6,423 nucleotides of DNA from Steroidobacteraceae bacterium (GTDB lineage: Bacteria > Pseudomonadota > Gammaproteobacteria > Steroidobacterales > Steroidobacteraceae), in NCBI GenBank assembly GCA_021325695.1, contig JAJTCR010000084.1, positions 1 through 6,423 on the forward strand, written 5' to 3'. The translations under genes were made by a program, and so were the position numbers. A model generated the notes under the pieces. That model saw nothing but the letters and a program-made list of their open reading frames with translations, made no database searches and was not told the origin of the DNA. This document shows positions 1-6,118 of this stretch, in pieces. Position 1 is the stretch's first letter, and the number at the start of each line of letters is the position of its first letter.

Positions 1-1970
1 GCGAGGCCGTTCTTGGCCTCGAGTGTCATCTCGCCCAACGGCCCTTCCTGCTCGACGTACATGCGGAACGCGTCGCCCAGCAAGCGCTCGGCCGCCGGCA
101 GGTTGCCCTGGGCCGCCCGCACGCGCCCAAGCACCATCAGCGCGCGCGCCCGTACCGCCGCTCGCTCGCCCGTGGCCACCGAACTCGCTTCCAGCGTGCG
201 CTCGGCCAGCGTGGCGGCTTCGTCGAGTTCCGTGCGACGACGCAGGATCTCCGCCAGGTCGAGCCGCGCGCGATGCCACACGTCGGTCTGCATCCCCGCG
301 GCCTGCAGCGTCCGCTCCGCATCCCGCGCCAGCGCCGTCGCGCGTTCGAGGTCGCCCTGCTCGCGCTTCAACAGTGCCTGGCTCAGCAGCGCCTGGGCGT
401 AGCCCTCTGCATCCTCCTCGCGACGTTGCTCGCGGATGGCCAGCGCCTCGTCCAGCAGGCTCGAGGCCTGGTCGTACGCGCCCAGCCCGAGATACGCCGT
501 GCCGGCGGCTTCGAGCAATGCCGCACGTACTTCCGGCCGCTGCGCGTCGCCCTGCACGAGGAGGCGACGCACCCCGGCGTCCAGCAACTCACGCGCGGAC
601 ACGCTCTTCGAGCCGGTGCGCGCCGGGTTCGCCAACTCGAAGATTCCGGCCGCGAACGCCGTCACGCGTCGGGCCACCCGCGCCTCCTGGTTGGCGCGGT
701 CGCGCTCGGCCGCCGCGTCGAGCGCAAACCACGCCATGGCCGAGCCGAACAGCAGCGCCGCGACGAAGGCGGAGCCCAGCATCCCGACCGCGAAGCGGTG
801 GCGTCGCGCGAACTTCCGCACGCGATAGAGGGTCGAGGGTGGCCCCGCGAGCACGGGCTCGTCGTCGGCGTGGCGTTGCAGGTCGGCGGCGAGCGCTGCC
901 GGCGAGTCGTAGCGCTGCTGCCGGTCCTTTTCCAGCGCCTTCAGCACGATCCAGTCGAGGTCGCCGCGAAGCCGGGTCGCGAGCGTCGCGGGCGTAGAGC
1001 GGCAGCGCTCCGCGTGCGCCACGTTGACGGGCAACGTCCCGGCCGCGACCGCGCTCGGGGGGCGCGTCTCGCACGACAGGATCTCGTTCAACACCACGGC
1101 GGGATTCATCGCGTCGCGCGTCACCTCGTAGGGGCGCGAACCGGTCAGCAGTTCGTACAGCAGGATGCCGAGCGAATAGACGTCGGTCCTCGCGTCGACG
1201 TCCAGGGGCGAGAGCTGCGCCTGCTCCGGACTCATGTAATCGGGTGTGCCGAGCAGGTTGCCGTGGCGGGTGTAGACGTCCGACTCGCCCGCGGCGGTCG
1301 TCGTCGCCTTCGCGATGCCGAAGTCGATGATCTTCGGCACCGGCGCGCCGTCCATCTCGGCCACGAGGATGTTCGAGGGCTTCAGGTCGCGATGGATGAT
1401 CCCGCGCAGGTGGGCGTGCTGCACGCCGCTGCAGACCTGCGTGAACAACGCGAGACGCGCCTCGACGTCGAGTCGCCGCTCGTCCGCGTAGCGCGTGAGC
1501 GGGATCCCCGGCACGTATTCCATCGCGAAGTACGGCCGGCCGTCCGCCGTGGTGCCGGCGTCGAAGATGCGCGCGATGTTCGGGTGCGCGAGCACCGCGA
1601 GCGCCTGGCGTTCGAGCTCGAACCGGCCGATCACCTCGCGCGTGGCGAGCCCGAACTTCAGGATCTTGAGGGCGACGCGGCGCCGCACCGGCGCCTGCTG
1701 GTCGGCGAGGAACACCTCGCCGATGGCGCCCTCGCCGACGCGCTGCAGGATTCGATAATCGCCGACCTGGTGGGGCGCCGCCAGGCGCGGGAACTCGTGG
1801 ACGTCGTACTCGAGCACCGAGTCCGGCGAGTCGGCGTGTGCGCTCAGCAGCCCGCGCACCTGCTCGCGCAACTCCGGGTCGCCGCAGGAGGCCAGCAACT
1901 GCTCGCGCTCCGCGTCGGACGCCGCGTCCATGCAGGCGTCGAACAGTCGGCGTTGACTGTCCAAGCTCAC
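1..1970 (-). CDS. Membrane-anchored serine/threonine protein kinase with TPR region (3' end outside window)
   Basis: This is a PknB-like (Hanks-type) kinase that phosphorylates Ser/Thr of unknown targets. 656 codons are visible before the left edge cuts it. The kinase domain spans about residues 71-350: glycine loop G79-E-G-A-I-G84, ATP-binding K102, catalytic loop H193-R-D195-L-K197 to N200, D216-F-G218, and S247-P-E249. All catalytic residues are present, so it should be active. One hydrophobic segment (about 393-416) should anchor it in the inner membrane with the kinase cytoplasmic. Residues from about 478 to the end hold at least four degenerate TPR-type helical pairs (for example 481-515, 521-556, 564-598, 603-640), probably periplasmic and protein-binding. 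The GTG start overlaps the stop of the sigma gene (GTGA, 1967-1970) and lacks a clear Shine-Dalgarno site, so translation is probably coupled. The kinase fold is certain; signal and substrate are unknown. Confidence 0.95.
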   Translation of the reverse strand, partial: MSLDSQRRLFDACMDAASDAEREQLLASCGDPELREQVRGLLSAHADSPDSVLEYDVHEFPRLAAPHQVGDYRILQRVGEGAIGEVFLADQQAPVRRRVALKILKFGLATREVIGRFELERQALAVLAHPNIARIFDAGTTADGRPYFAMEYVPGIPLTRYADERRLDVEARLALFTQVCSGVQHAHLRGIIHRDLKPSNILVAEMDGAPVPKIIDFGIAKATTTAAGESDVYTRHGNLLGTPDYMSPEQAQLSPLDVDARTDVYSLGILLYELLTGSRPYEVTRDAMNPAVVLNEILSCETRPPSAVAAGTLPVNVAHAERCRSTPATLATRLRGDLDWIVLKALEKDRQQRYDSPAALAADLQRHADDEPVLAGPPSTLYRVRKFARRHRFAVGMLGSAFVAALLFGSAMAWFALDAAAERDRANQEARVARRVTAFAAGIFELANPARTGSKSVSARELLDAGVRRLLVQGDAQRPEVRAALLEAAGTAYLGLGAYDQASSLLDEALAIREQRREEDAEGYAQALLSQALLKREQGDLERATALARDAERTLQAAGMQTDVWHRARLDLAEILRRRTELDEAATLAERTLEASSVATGERAAVRARALMVLGRVRAAQGNLPAAERLLGDAFRMYVEQEGPLGEMTLEAKNGL

Positions 1971-2539
1971 GGCGCGGCCGGCGCGCCGATGCGTTGCTGC
2001 AGCCACGCCCGCGCGAAGGCCCAGTCGCGCTTGGCGGTCGCCGGGGAAATCTCGAGTGCCTGCGCCGCGTCCTGGATGGACAGGCCCGCGAAGAATCGAA
2101 GGTTCACGAGGTCGGCCAGCCGCGGCGCCTCGGCGCGCAGCTGTTGCAGGGCAGCGTCGATCTGCAACACGTCGAGGTCCTGCTCCGCCGCTGGCATGTC
2201 GAGTTCCGCGCCGCTGAGGGTGACGCGTTCGTACTCCGCACCGCGCTTGCTGGCGAGGCGCTTGCGCGCGTGGTCGACGAGGATTCGGCGCATGGCTTCG
2301 GCGGCCGCGCCGAAGAAGTGGCGCCGGTTTTCCCAGCTGGAGCCCAACGGGCCCAGCCTCAGGTAGGCCTCGTTCACGAGCGCGGTGGGCTGCAGCGTGT
2401 GGCCCCGGCCCTCGCGCCGCATGTTCGCCTGCGCGATGCGGCGAAGCTCGTCGTAGACGGACCGATAGAGGTCGTCGAACGCCGACCGATCACCGGATTC
2501 GGCGGCCGCCAGCAGCCGCGTGACGTCCCCCCTCGCCAT
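1967..2539 (-). CDS. ECF-like RNA polymerase sigma factor (TIGR02999/Sig-70_X6 type)
   Basis: This 190-residue protein would direct RNA polymerase to a dedicated promoter set. Region 2 covers about residues 5-95, including L23-Y-x3-Y29-x2-L32-R-R and the family-typical stretch from H47 through N56-E-A-Y-L60 to the R84-R-I-L-V-D-H90-A-R-K segment. Region 4 covers about 125-185, with L147-R-F-F-A-G-L-S and a helix-turn-helix around I155 to R178. The size fits the family (about 180-190 residues). No anti-sigma gene is adjacent; instead a Ser/Thr kinase follows with a 4-base overlap, an arrangement known for this family, and suggests control by phosphorylation (inference). I chose ATG 2539, preceded by a G-rich run about 7 bases upstream; ATG 2560 in the same frame would add seven residues (MDAGGRY) but has no Shine-Dalgarno site. 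Longer upstream extensions run into the divergent gene and are unlikely. Confidence 0.93.
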   Translation of the reverse strand: MARGDVTRLLAAAESGDRSAFDDLYRSVYDELRRIAQANMRREGRGHTLQPTALVNEAYLRLGPLGSSWENRRHFFGAAAEAMRRILVDHARKRLASKRGAEYERVTLSGAELDMPAAEQDLDVLQIDAALQQLRAEAPRLADLVNLRFFAGLSIQDAAQALEISPATAKRDWAFARAWLQQRIGAPAAP

Positions 2540-2563
2540 GTACCGACCCCCCGCGTCCATGGT

Positions 2564-2623
2564 TGAGCCAGTTCGCCGGGATTCTACGCATGTCGTCACA
2601 TGCGGGCCAATTCCGCATGCCAC
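2564..2623 (+). promoter_or_regulatory. Conserved upstream module, copy A (putative promoter of DUF3455 gene)
   Basis: The stretch matches 3345-3404 at 41 of 60 positions with no gaps. Conserved blocks are TGAGCC-n-GTT (2564-2573), CGCATGT (2587-2593), TGCGGGCC (2601-2608) and TGCCAC (2618-2623). The first two blocks are separated by 17 bases (counting from TGAGCC), a spacing that would suit -35 and -10 elements; the third would then lie around the transcription start. The module ends 37 bases before the ATG at 2661. The duplication is seen directly; the promoter role, and recognition by the divergent sigma factor, are inference. Confidence 0.6.
2587..2604. promoter_or_regulatory. Perfect 7-bp inverted repeat between divergent genes (candidate operator or hairpin)
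   Basis: CGCATGT and its exact reverse complement ACATGCG flank the four bases CGTC. It lies in the roughly 121-base gap between the sigma gene and the DUF3455 gene, so a protein bound here could act on both. In the second module copy (3368-3385) the dyad is partly kept: the outer four pairs and one inner pair are intact, plus one G-T wobble. It may be an operator, or simply reflect a -10-like block facing both ways. Confidence 0.4.
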
Positions 2624-2650
2624 ACCCAGCAACTCGCGCACACCGCGCAT

Positions 2651-2655
2651 GGAGG
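2651..2655 (+). promoter_or_regulatory. Shine-Dalgarno site of the DUF3455 gene
   Basis: GGAGG lies five bases before ATG 2661 and decides that start over the in-frame ATG at 2649, which overlaps this site and would add only four residues ahead of the signal peptide. Confidence 0.75.
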
Positions 2656-2660
2656 ATCTC

Positions 2661-3257
2661 ATGAACCACCACAACTCACTCGCCGGGCTTGCCGTCGCAT
2701 TGGCGGTTTCGCTCGCGCAGCCCGCCAAGGCCGACGAGGTCACGCCGCCGGCCGTGCCGGCTGCAATCCAGGTGCCCGCCGGCCACGCGCCGTACCTGGT
2801 GGGTCACGCCGCCGGCACCCAGAACTACTCCTGCGTGCCGACCGACGCCGGTGTCGTCTGGCAGCTCTATACGCCGCAGGCGACGCTCTTCGACGACCTG
2901 GACGAGCAGGTCACCACGCACTTCTTCAGCCCGAACCCGCTCGCGCCGGCCGAGTTCCTGCCGACCTGGCAGCACTCCAACGACACGAGCGCCGTGTGGG
3001 TCAAGGCAGACGCCGCCCCCTACACCGGCACGGACTTCGTCGAGCCGGGCGCCCTGGCGTGGCTTCGGCTCAAAGTGGTGGCATCCGTCGCCGGCCCGAC
3101 CGGTGGCGACGCCCTCACGGCGACCACGTACATCCACCGCGTGAACACCTCGGGCGGCGTCGCGCCGGCCAGCGGCTGCTCGAAGCCGCGGGACCTCGGC
3201 AAGAAGGCATTCGTACCCTACACCGCGGACTACTACTTCTACCGCGAAGCGGCCTGA
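2661..3257 (+). CDS. Exported DUF3455 family protein
   Basis: This 198-residue protein has no established function. Residues 1-24 look like a Sec signal peptide: a short start, a hydrophobic core (about L8-L19) and a likely signal peptidase I site after A22-K-A24. The mature protein shows DUF3455 (PF11937) hallmarks: a Pro-rich start then I36-x-V-P-A-G-H, G52-T-Q-N-Y-S-C58, W67-x-L-Y-x-P-x-A, T156-x-Y-I-H-R-V-N-T-S-G-G-V-A-P-A-S-G-C173, and the C-terminal V185-P-Y-T-A-D-Y-Y-F-Y. C58 and C173 are the only cysteines of the mature chain and could form a disulphide in the periplasm or outside the cell. The gene is divergent from the sigma-kinase operon and followed by a hairpin, so it is probably monocistronic. 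It shares its upstream module with the di-iron/secretion operon. The Sec signal means it is not an obvious substrate of the type I system. Family assignment is firm; the role is unknown. Confidence 0.9.
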   Translation: MNHHNSLAGLAVALAVSLAQPAKADEVTPPAVPAAIQVPAGHAPYLVGHAAGTQNYSCVPTDAGVVWQLYTPQATLFDDLDEQVTTHFFSPNPLAPAEFLPTWQHSNDTSAVWVKADAAPYTGTDFVEPGALAWLRLKVVASVAGPTGGDALTATTYIHRVNTSGGVAPASGCSKPRDLGKKAFVPYTADYYFYREAA

Positions 3258-3285
3258 ACGACGGGTGCGTCGAACGCGCGCGGGT

Positions 3286-3315
3286 GGAGGAACGGGCAGG
3301 TCGCTCCGCTCCTCC
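3286..3315 (+). terminator. Strong hairpin after the DUF3455 gene, possible terminator
   Basis: The arms 3286-3296 and 3305-3315 pair with ten Watson-Crick pairs, one G-T wobble and a single A-C mismatch, around an 8-base loop. The hairpin begins 28 bases after the DUF3455 stop. A C-rich run rather than a T-run follows, so it is not a textbook intrinsic terminator; it may end or stabilise the DUF3455 transcript. The position fits separate transcription of the next operon. The rest of the gap (3258-3344) shows nothing else I can name. Confidence 0.45.
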
Positions 3316-3344
3316 CCCGCCGGGCCGCGACCGGAACTTCCCGA

Positions 3345-3404
3345 TGAGCCGGTTTCCACTGATCTTCCGCATGTACCTCCGTGCGGGCCGACTCGGCCTG
3401 CCAC
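3345..3404 (+). promoter_or_regulatory. Conserved upstream module, copy B (putative promoter of di-iron/type I secretion operon)
   Basis: This is the second copy of the module at 2564-2623, offset by exactly 781 bases. Its blocks are TGAGCC-n-GTT (3345-3354), CGCATGT (3368-3374), TGCGGGCC (3382-3389) and TGCCAC (3399-3404). It ends 21 bases before the GTG start at 3426. With gaps, similarity may continue through a CACCC and a CTCGC block into the ribosome-binding region. Because identity is high in non-coding sequence but absent from the flanking genes, selection on a regulatory site is the simplest reading. Confidence 0.6.
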
Positions 3405-3412
3405 TGTCACCC

Positions 3413-3416
3413 GGAG
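3413..3416 (+). promoter_or_regulatory. Shine-Dalgarno site of the ferritin-like gene
   Basis: GGAG lies nine bases before GTG 3426. The in-frame GTG at 3381 has no such site and falls inside the conserved upstream module, close to the predicted transcription start, so 3426 is preferred. Confidence 0.6.
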
Positions 3417-3425
3417 TCACTCGCC

Positions 3426-4376
3426 GTGAGCACTGACACTGAAAGCTTTCCCGCCGAGGACCGTGCCAGCCGGTACGCGCGTGTGCTGCTCGCGTCCTCC
3501 AGCAATTCGTGGGACATCGAACGGCACGTGTTTCGCGGCCGCGCGCTCAGCTTCTCGCGCAAGTTCCTGCCGGACGGCCTGACGTTGCTCGACCGCCTTG
3601 ATTTCCTCCAGCCGCACGAGACCCGCCTGCTGAGCCAGTTGCAGGGACGGACGTATGCCGCGACGTTCGGCCTGGTCGAACGCGTGATCGGCGCCACGGC
3701 CCTGCTGCAGGCACAGGGTCACGTGCAGGGCGACCAGGCTGCCGTCGAGTGCCTGGTGCGCTTCGCAAACGACGAACTCAAGCACCAGGAACTGTTCCGC
3801 AGGCTCGAACGCATGATGCACGCGGGCATGCCCGCGGGGTACGCCGTGGTCGCAGCGCCTGACGCCTTCGCGCGCGCGGTCCTCGGGCGGAGCGCCTGGT
3901 CGCTGCTCGCGCTGGCCTGCCACATCGAGTTGCTCGCGCAGGCGCACTACGAGCAGGCCTTCGCGCCGCGCTACGACATCTGCCCGCTGTACCACGACGT
4001 CTTCAAGTTCCACGCCCGGGACGAGCGCCAGCACGCGCTGCTCGACGAAGTCGAATGGACCGCCGAGCACACGCATCTCTCGGCCGCCGAACGTGACGCC
4101 GCGGTCATCGACTTCATCGCGCTGCTGACGACGTTGAGCGACCTGCTGCTGGCGCAATCGCAGGCCGACACCCGTTACTTCCTGCAGGCCGTCGGTCGCA
4201 GCTTCACGCCGCTCGAGGCCAGGCGCGTCGCATCGACGGTCCTCGCGGCCAGCCGCTGGCAGTTCATCGTCTCCGGCATGCAGCACGTCCACTTCCGGCG
4301 CCTGCTCAGCAGTATGACGACCGCGGAGCAGTGCGCGCGAATCATGGCGGCGCTGCAGCCGGTCATGCAGGCCTGA
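3426..4376 (+). CDS. Ferritin-like di-iron protein, AurF-like ligand pattern (putative oxygenase)
   Basis: This 316-residue protein appears cytoplasmic: no signal peptide and no clear membrane segment. It is mostly helical and shows a full carboxylate-bridged di-iron ligand set on four helices: E85 in LVERV, E117-L-K-H120, E168 in C-H-I-E (E176 is an alternative), and H196-A-R-D-E200-R-Q-H203. The ExxH followed by HxxxExxH, with the extra histidine, matches the seven-ligand arrangement known for AurF/CmlI-type N-oxygenases, and the ligand spacing is similar. Overall identity to those enzymes cannot be judged here, so substrate and reaction are unknown; a ferritin-like oxidase or metal-storage role remains possible. 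The gap to the type I secretion ABC gene is only 20 bases, so the two are almost certainly co-transcribed. This suggests the enzyme makes or modifies something linked to export, or acts under the same stress (inference). The GTG start is set by the GGAG site upstream. Confidence 0.8.
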   Translation: MSTDTESFPAEDRASRYARVLLASSSNSWDIERHVFRGRALSFSRKFLPDGLTLLDRLDFLQPHETRLLSQLQGRTYAATFGLVERVIGATALLQAQGHVQGDQAAVECLVRFANDELKHQELFRRLERMMHAGMPAGYAVVAAPDAFARAVLGRSAWSLLALACHIELLAQAHYEQAFAPRYDICPLYHDVFKFHARDERQHALLDEVEWTAEHTHLSAAERDAAVIDFIALLTTLSDLLLAQSQADTRYFLQAVGRSFTPLEARRVASTVLAASRWQFIVSGMQHVHFRRLLSSMTTAEQCARIMAALQPVMQA

Positions 4377-4396
4377 CGGCCGGCGAGGTCCCGAAC

Positions 4397-6118
4397 ATGA
4401 GCTGGCTGTTGTCGAAGGGACTTCGATCGTTCGTGCTGCTCGCGGCAGCCGCGAGCCTGCTGCTGAACGTGGCCCTGCTGATGCCTGCGCTCTACATGAT
4501 GCAGGTCTTCGACCGCGTGTTTGCGAGCGGCAGCGTCGAAACCCTGGTCATGCTGAGCCTGATCACGCTGCTCTTCCTCGTGCTGAGCTTGTTCCTCGAC
4601 GTGGCGCGCACGCGCGCGTTGAGCCTGGCGGGGCGTTCGGTCGAGCGGCTGCTCTCACCGACTGCGCTCCGCGGCGCGCTCGAACAGGCCGCCGGCGGCG
4701 CCGACCGTGCCGATGTCGATGCGCTGCGCGACGTCGCCCAGTTGCGCGGGTTGCTCAACGGCAACGGCATCCTCGCGCTGTTCGACGCCCCCTGGCTGCC
4801 GGTCTACCTGCTGGTGATCACGCTGATGCATCCCTGGCTCGGCCTCGCGGCGACGGTCGGCGCCGTCGTACTGGCCACGCTCGCGATGCTGAACGACCGC
4901 TTCACGCGCGTGCCTGCCGACACGGTCGTTCGTCGCACGCGCAGCTCGACGCGCCGCGCCGAGACGCTCGCGCGCAACGCCGAAGTCATCGTCGGGATGG
5001 GCATGACGGGCGCGGCGATCAGCCGCTGGCAGCAGCACCACGACGAATTGCTTCGCGCGCAGGACGAACACGGCCGGCGTGCGGCGACCCTGGCCGCACT
5101 CGCGCGCGCGTTCCGGCAGGTGCTGCAGGTCGCCACGCTCGCGATCGGTGCATGGCTCGTCATCGGCCGGCAGGCCTCGCCCGGCGTCATGATTGCCGCC
5201 ACCGTGCTGCTCGGCCGGGCGCTGCAGCCGGTCGAGCACCTGATCGGCGGGTGGCGCGTGCTGGTGGACGCGCGTGGCGCGTGGCGCCGGATGGGCGAAC
5301 GGCGGGCCGCGGGGTCCGGCGAGCCGCGCGTGGCGCTGCCGGCGCCGACGGGCACGCTCGAGCTGGAGCGGCTCACGTTTGCGCTTGCGCCGGGACGCCC
5401 GCCGCTGATCCGGAACGTGGGACTCACGCTGGCGGCCGGCGACAGCCTCGGCATCGTCGGCCCGAGCGCCTCGGGCAAGACGACGTTGCTGCGCCTGATG
5501 CTCGGGCTGCGCCGGCCGCAGTCGGGCACCGCGCGACTCGACGGCGCCGACGTGTCGCGCTGGGACCGGGACACGCTGGGCACGCACGTCGGCTACCTGC
5601 CCCAGGACGTCGAGCTCTTCGCGGGGACGGTCGGCGAGAACATCGCGCGCTTCGCGGACGTCGCCGATGAACATTCGTCCGATCGGATCGTCCGTGCGGC
5701 GCGCAGGGCGCACGTGCACGACATGATCCTGCAGCTGCCGGACGGCTACGACACGCAGGTCGGCGACGCCGCTGCGGCACTCTCCGGCGGCCAGCGTCAA
5801 CGCATCGCCCTCGCGCGCGCGCTCTACGGCGATCCGCGGCTCGTGGTGCTCGACGAACCGAACGCCAACCTCGATGCGGCGGGCGAGGCCGCGCTGCTCG
5901 CGACGCTCGCAGACCTCAAGTCCAGCGGTGTGACGGTCGTGATGGTCACGCACAACCCGGCGTTCACGGCGGCGCTCGACAAGCTGGCCGTGTTGAAGAA
6001 CGGCGCACTGGAAATGTTCGGTCCGAGCGCCGCCGTCCTGGCGCGCCTGCACGGCGGAGCGCAGGCCGCGCGCGTCGTCCCCTTTCCTGCCGCCCGGACC
6101 GTCGAGGCCCTGCCATGA
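4397..6118 (+). CDS. Type I secretion ABC transporter (permease/ATPase), PrtD/AprD type
   Basis: This 573-residue protein is the inner-membrane motor of a type I secretion system, using ATP to drive an unfolded substrate with a C-terminal signal through a trans-envelope channel. The membrane domain (about residues 10-300) has hydrophobic segments near 11-35, 48-68, 123-143, 147-165 and 243-275, and the PrtD-typical R193-N-A-E-V-I-x-G-M-G-M. The ATPase domain (about 320-555) is complete: Walker A G355-P-S-A-S-G-K361-T, Q403, signature L462-S-G-G-Q466, Walker B L482-V-V-L-D486-E487, the PrtD-like PNANLD D-loop, and H519. There is no N-terminal C39 peptidase or C39-like domain, as in PrtD, unlike HlyB or bacteriocin exporters. 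The length equals that of PrtD relatives. GAGG (4385-4388) lies eight bases before the ATG. The adaptor gene overlaps its stop. No RTX substrate or TolC gene is visible in the window. Confidence 0.95.
   Translation: MSWLLSKGLRSFVLLAAAASLLLNVALLMPALYMMQVFDRVFASGSVETLVMLSLITLLFLVLSLFLDVARTRALSLAGRSVERLLSPTALRGALEQAAGGADRADVDALRDVAQLRGLLNGNGILALFDAPWLPVYLLVITLMHPWLGLAATVGAVVLATLAMLNDRFTRVPADTVVRRTRSSTRRAETLARNAEVIVGMGMTGAAISRWQQHHDELLRAQDEHGRRAATLAALARAFRQVLQVATLAIGAWLVIGRQASPGVMIAATVLLGRALQPVEHLIGGWRVLVDARGAWRRMGERRAAGSGEPRVALPAPTGTLELERLTFALAPGRPPLIRNVGLTLAAGDSLGIVGPSASGKTTLLRLMLGLRRPQSGTARLDGADVSRWDRDTLGTHVGYLPQDVELFAGTVGENIARFADVADEHSSDRIVRAARRAHVHDMILQLPDGYDTQVGDAAAALSGGQRQRIALARALYGDPRLVVLDEPNANLDAAGEAALLATLADLKSSGVTVVMVTHNPAFTAALDKLAVLKNGALEMFGPSAAVLARLHGGAQAARVVPFPAARTVEALP

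Noticed and set aside
273..2366. Very long plus-strand open frame (697 codons) opposite the kinase and sigma genes
   Set aside because: It is antisense to two genes with clear family motifs, its translation is rich in Arg/Ala/Val without recognisable domains, and long spurious frames are common at this G+C content.
2520..2660. Longer N-terminal extension of the DUF3455 protein from ATG 2520
   Set aside because: It would overlap the sigma gene start and put 47 residues before an obvious signal peptide; GGAGG just before ATG 2661 marks the real start.
2540..2743. N-terminal extension of the sigma factor up to ATG 2743
   Set aside because: The extra residues do not resemble sigma region 2 and would overlap the divergent signal-peptide coding region and the conserved module.
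3381..3425. Upstream in-frame GTG as start of the ferritin-like gene
   Set aside because: It has no Shine-Dalgarno site and lies inside the conserved upstream module; the added 15 residues show no family feature. GTG 3426 with GGAG nine bases upstream fits better.
3426..4376. Ferritin-like protein as an RTX-type or leaderless substrate of the type I system
   Set aside because: It has no glycine-rich nonapeptide repeats and no typical C-terminal secretion signal; it looks like a cytoplasmic metalloenzyme.
4655..6052. Long minus-strand open frame (465 codons) opposite the ABC transporter
   Set aside because: It lies entirely within the transporter gene, has a low-complexity Arg-rich translation, and its frame is explained by G/C bias at the third codon position of the real gene.
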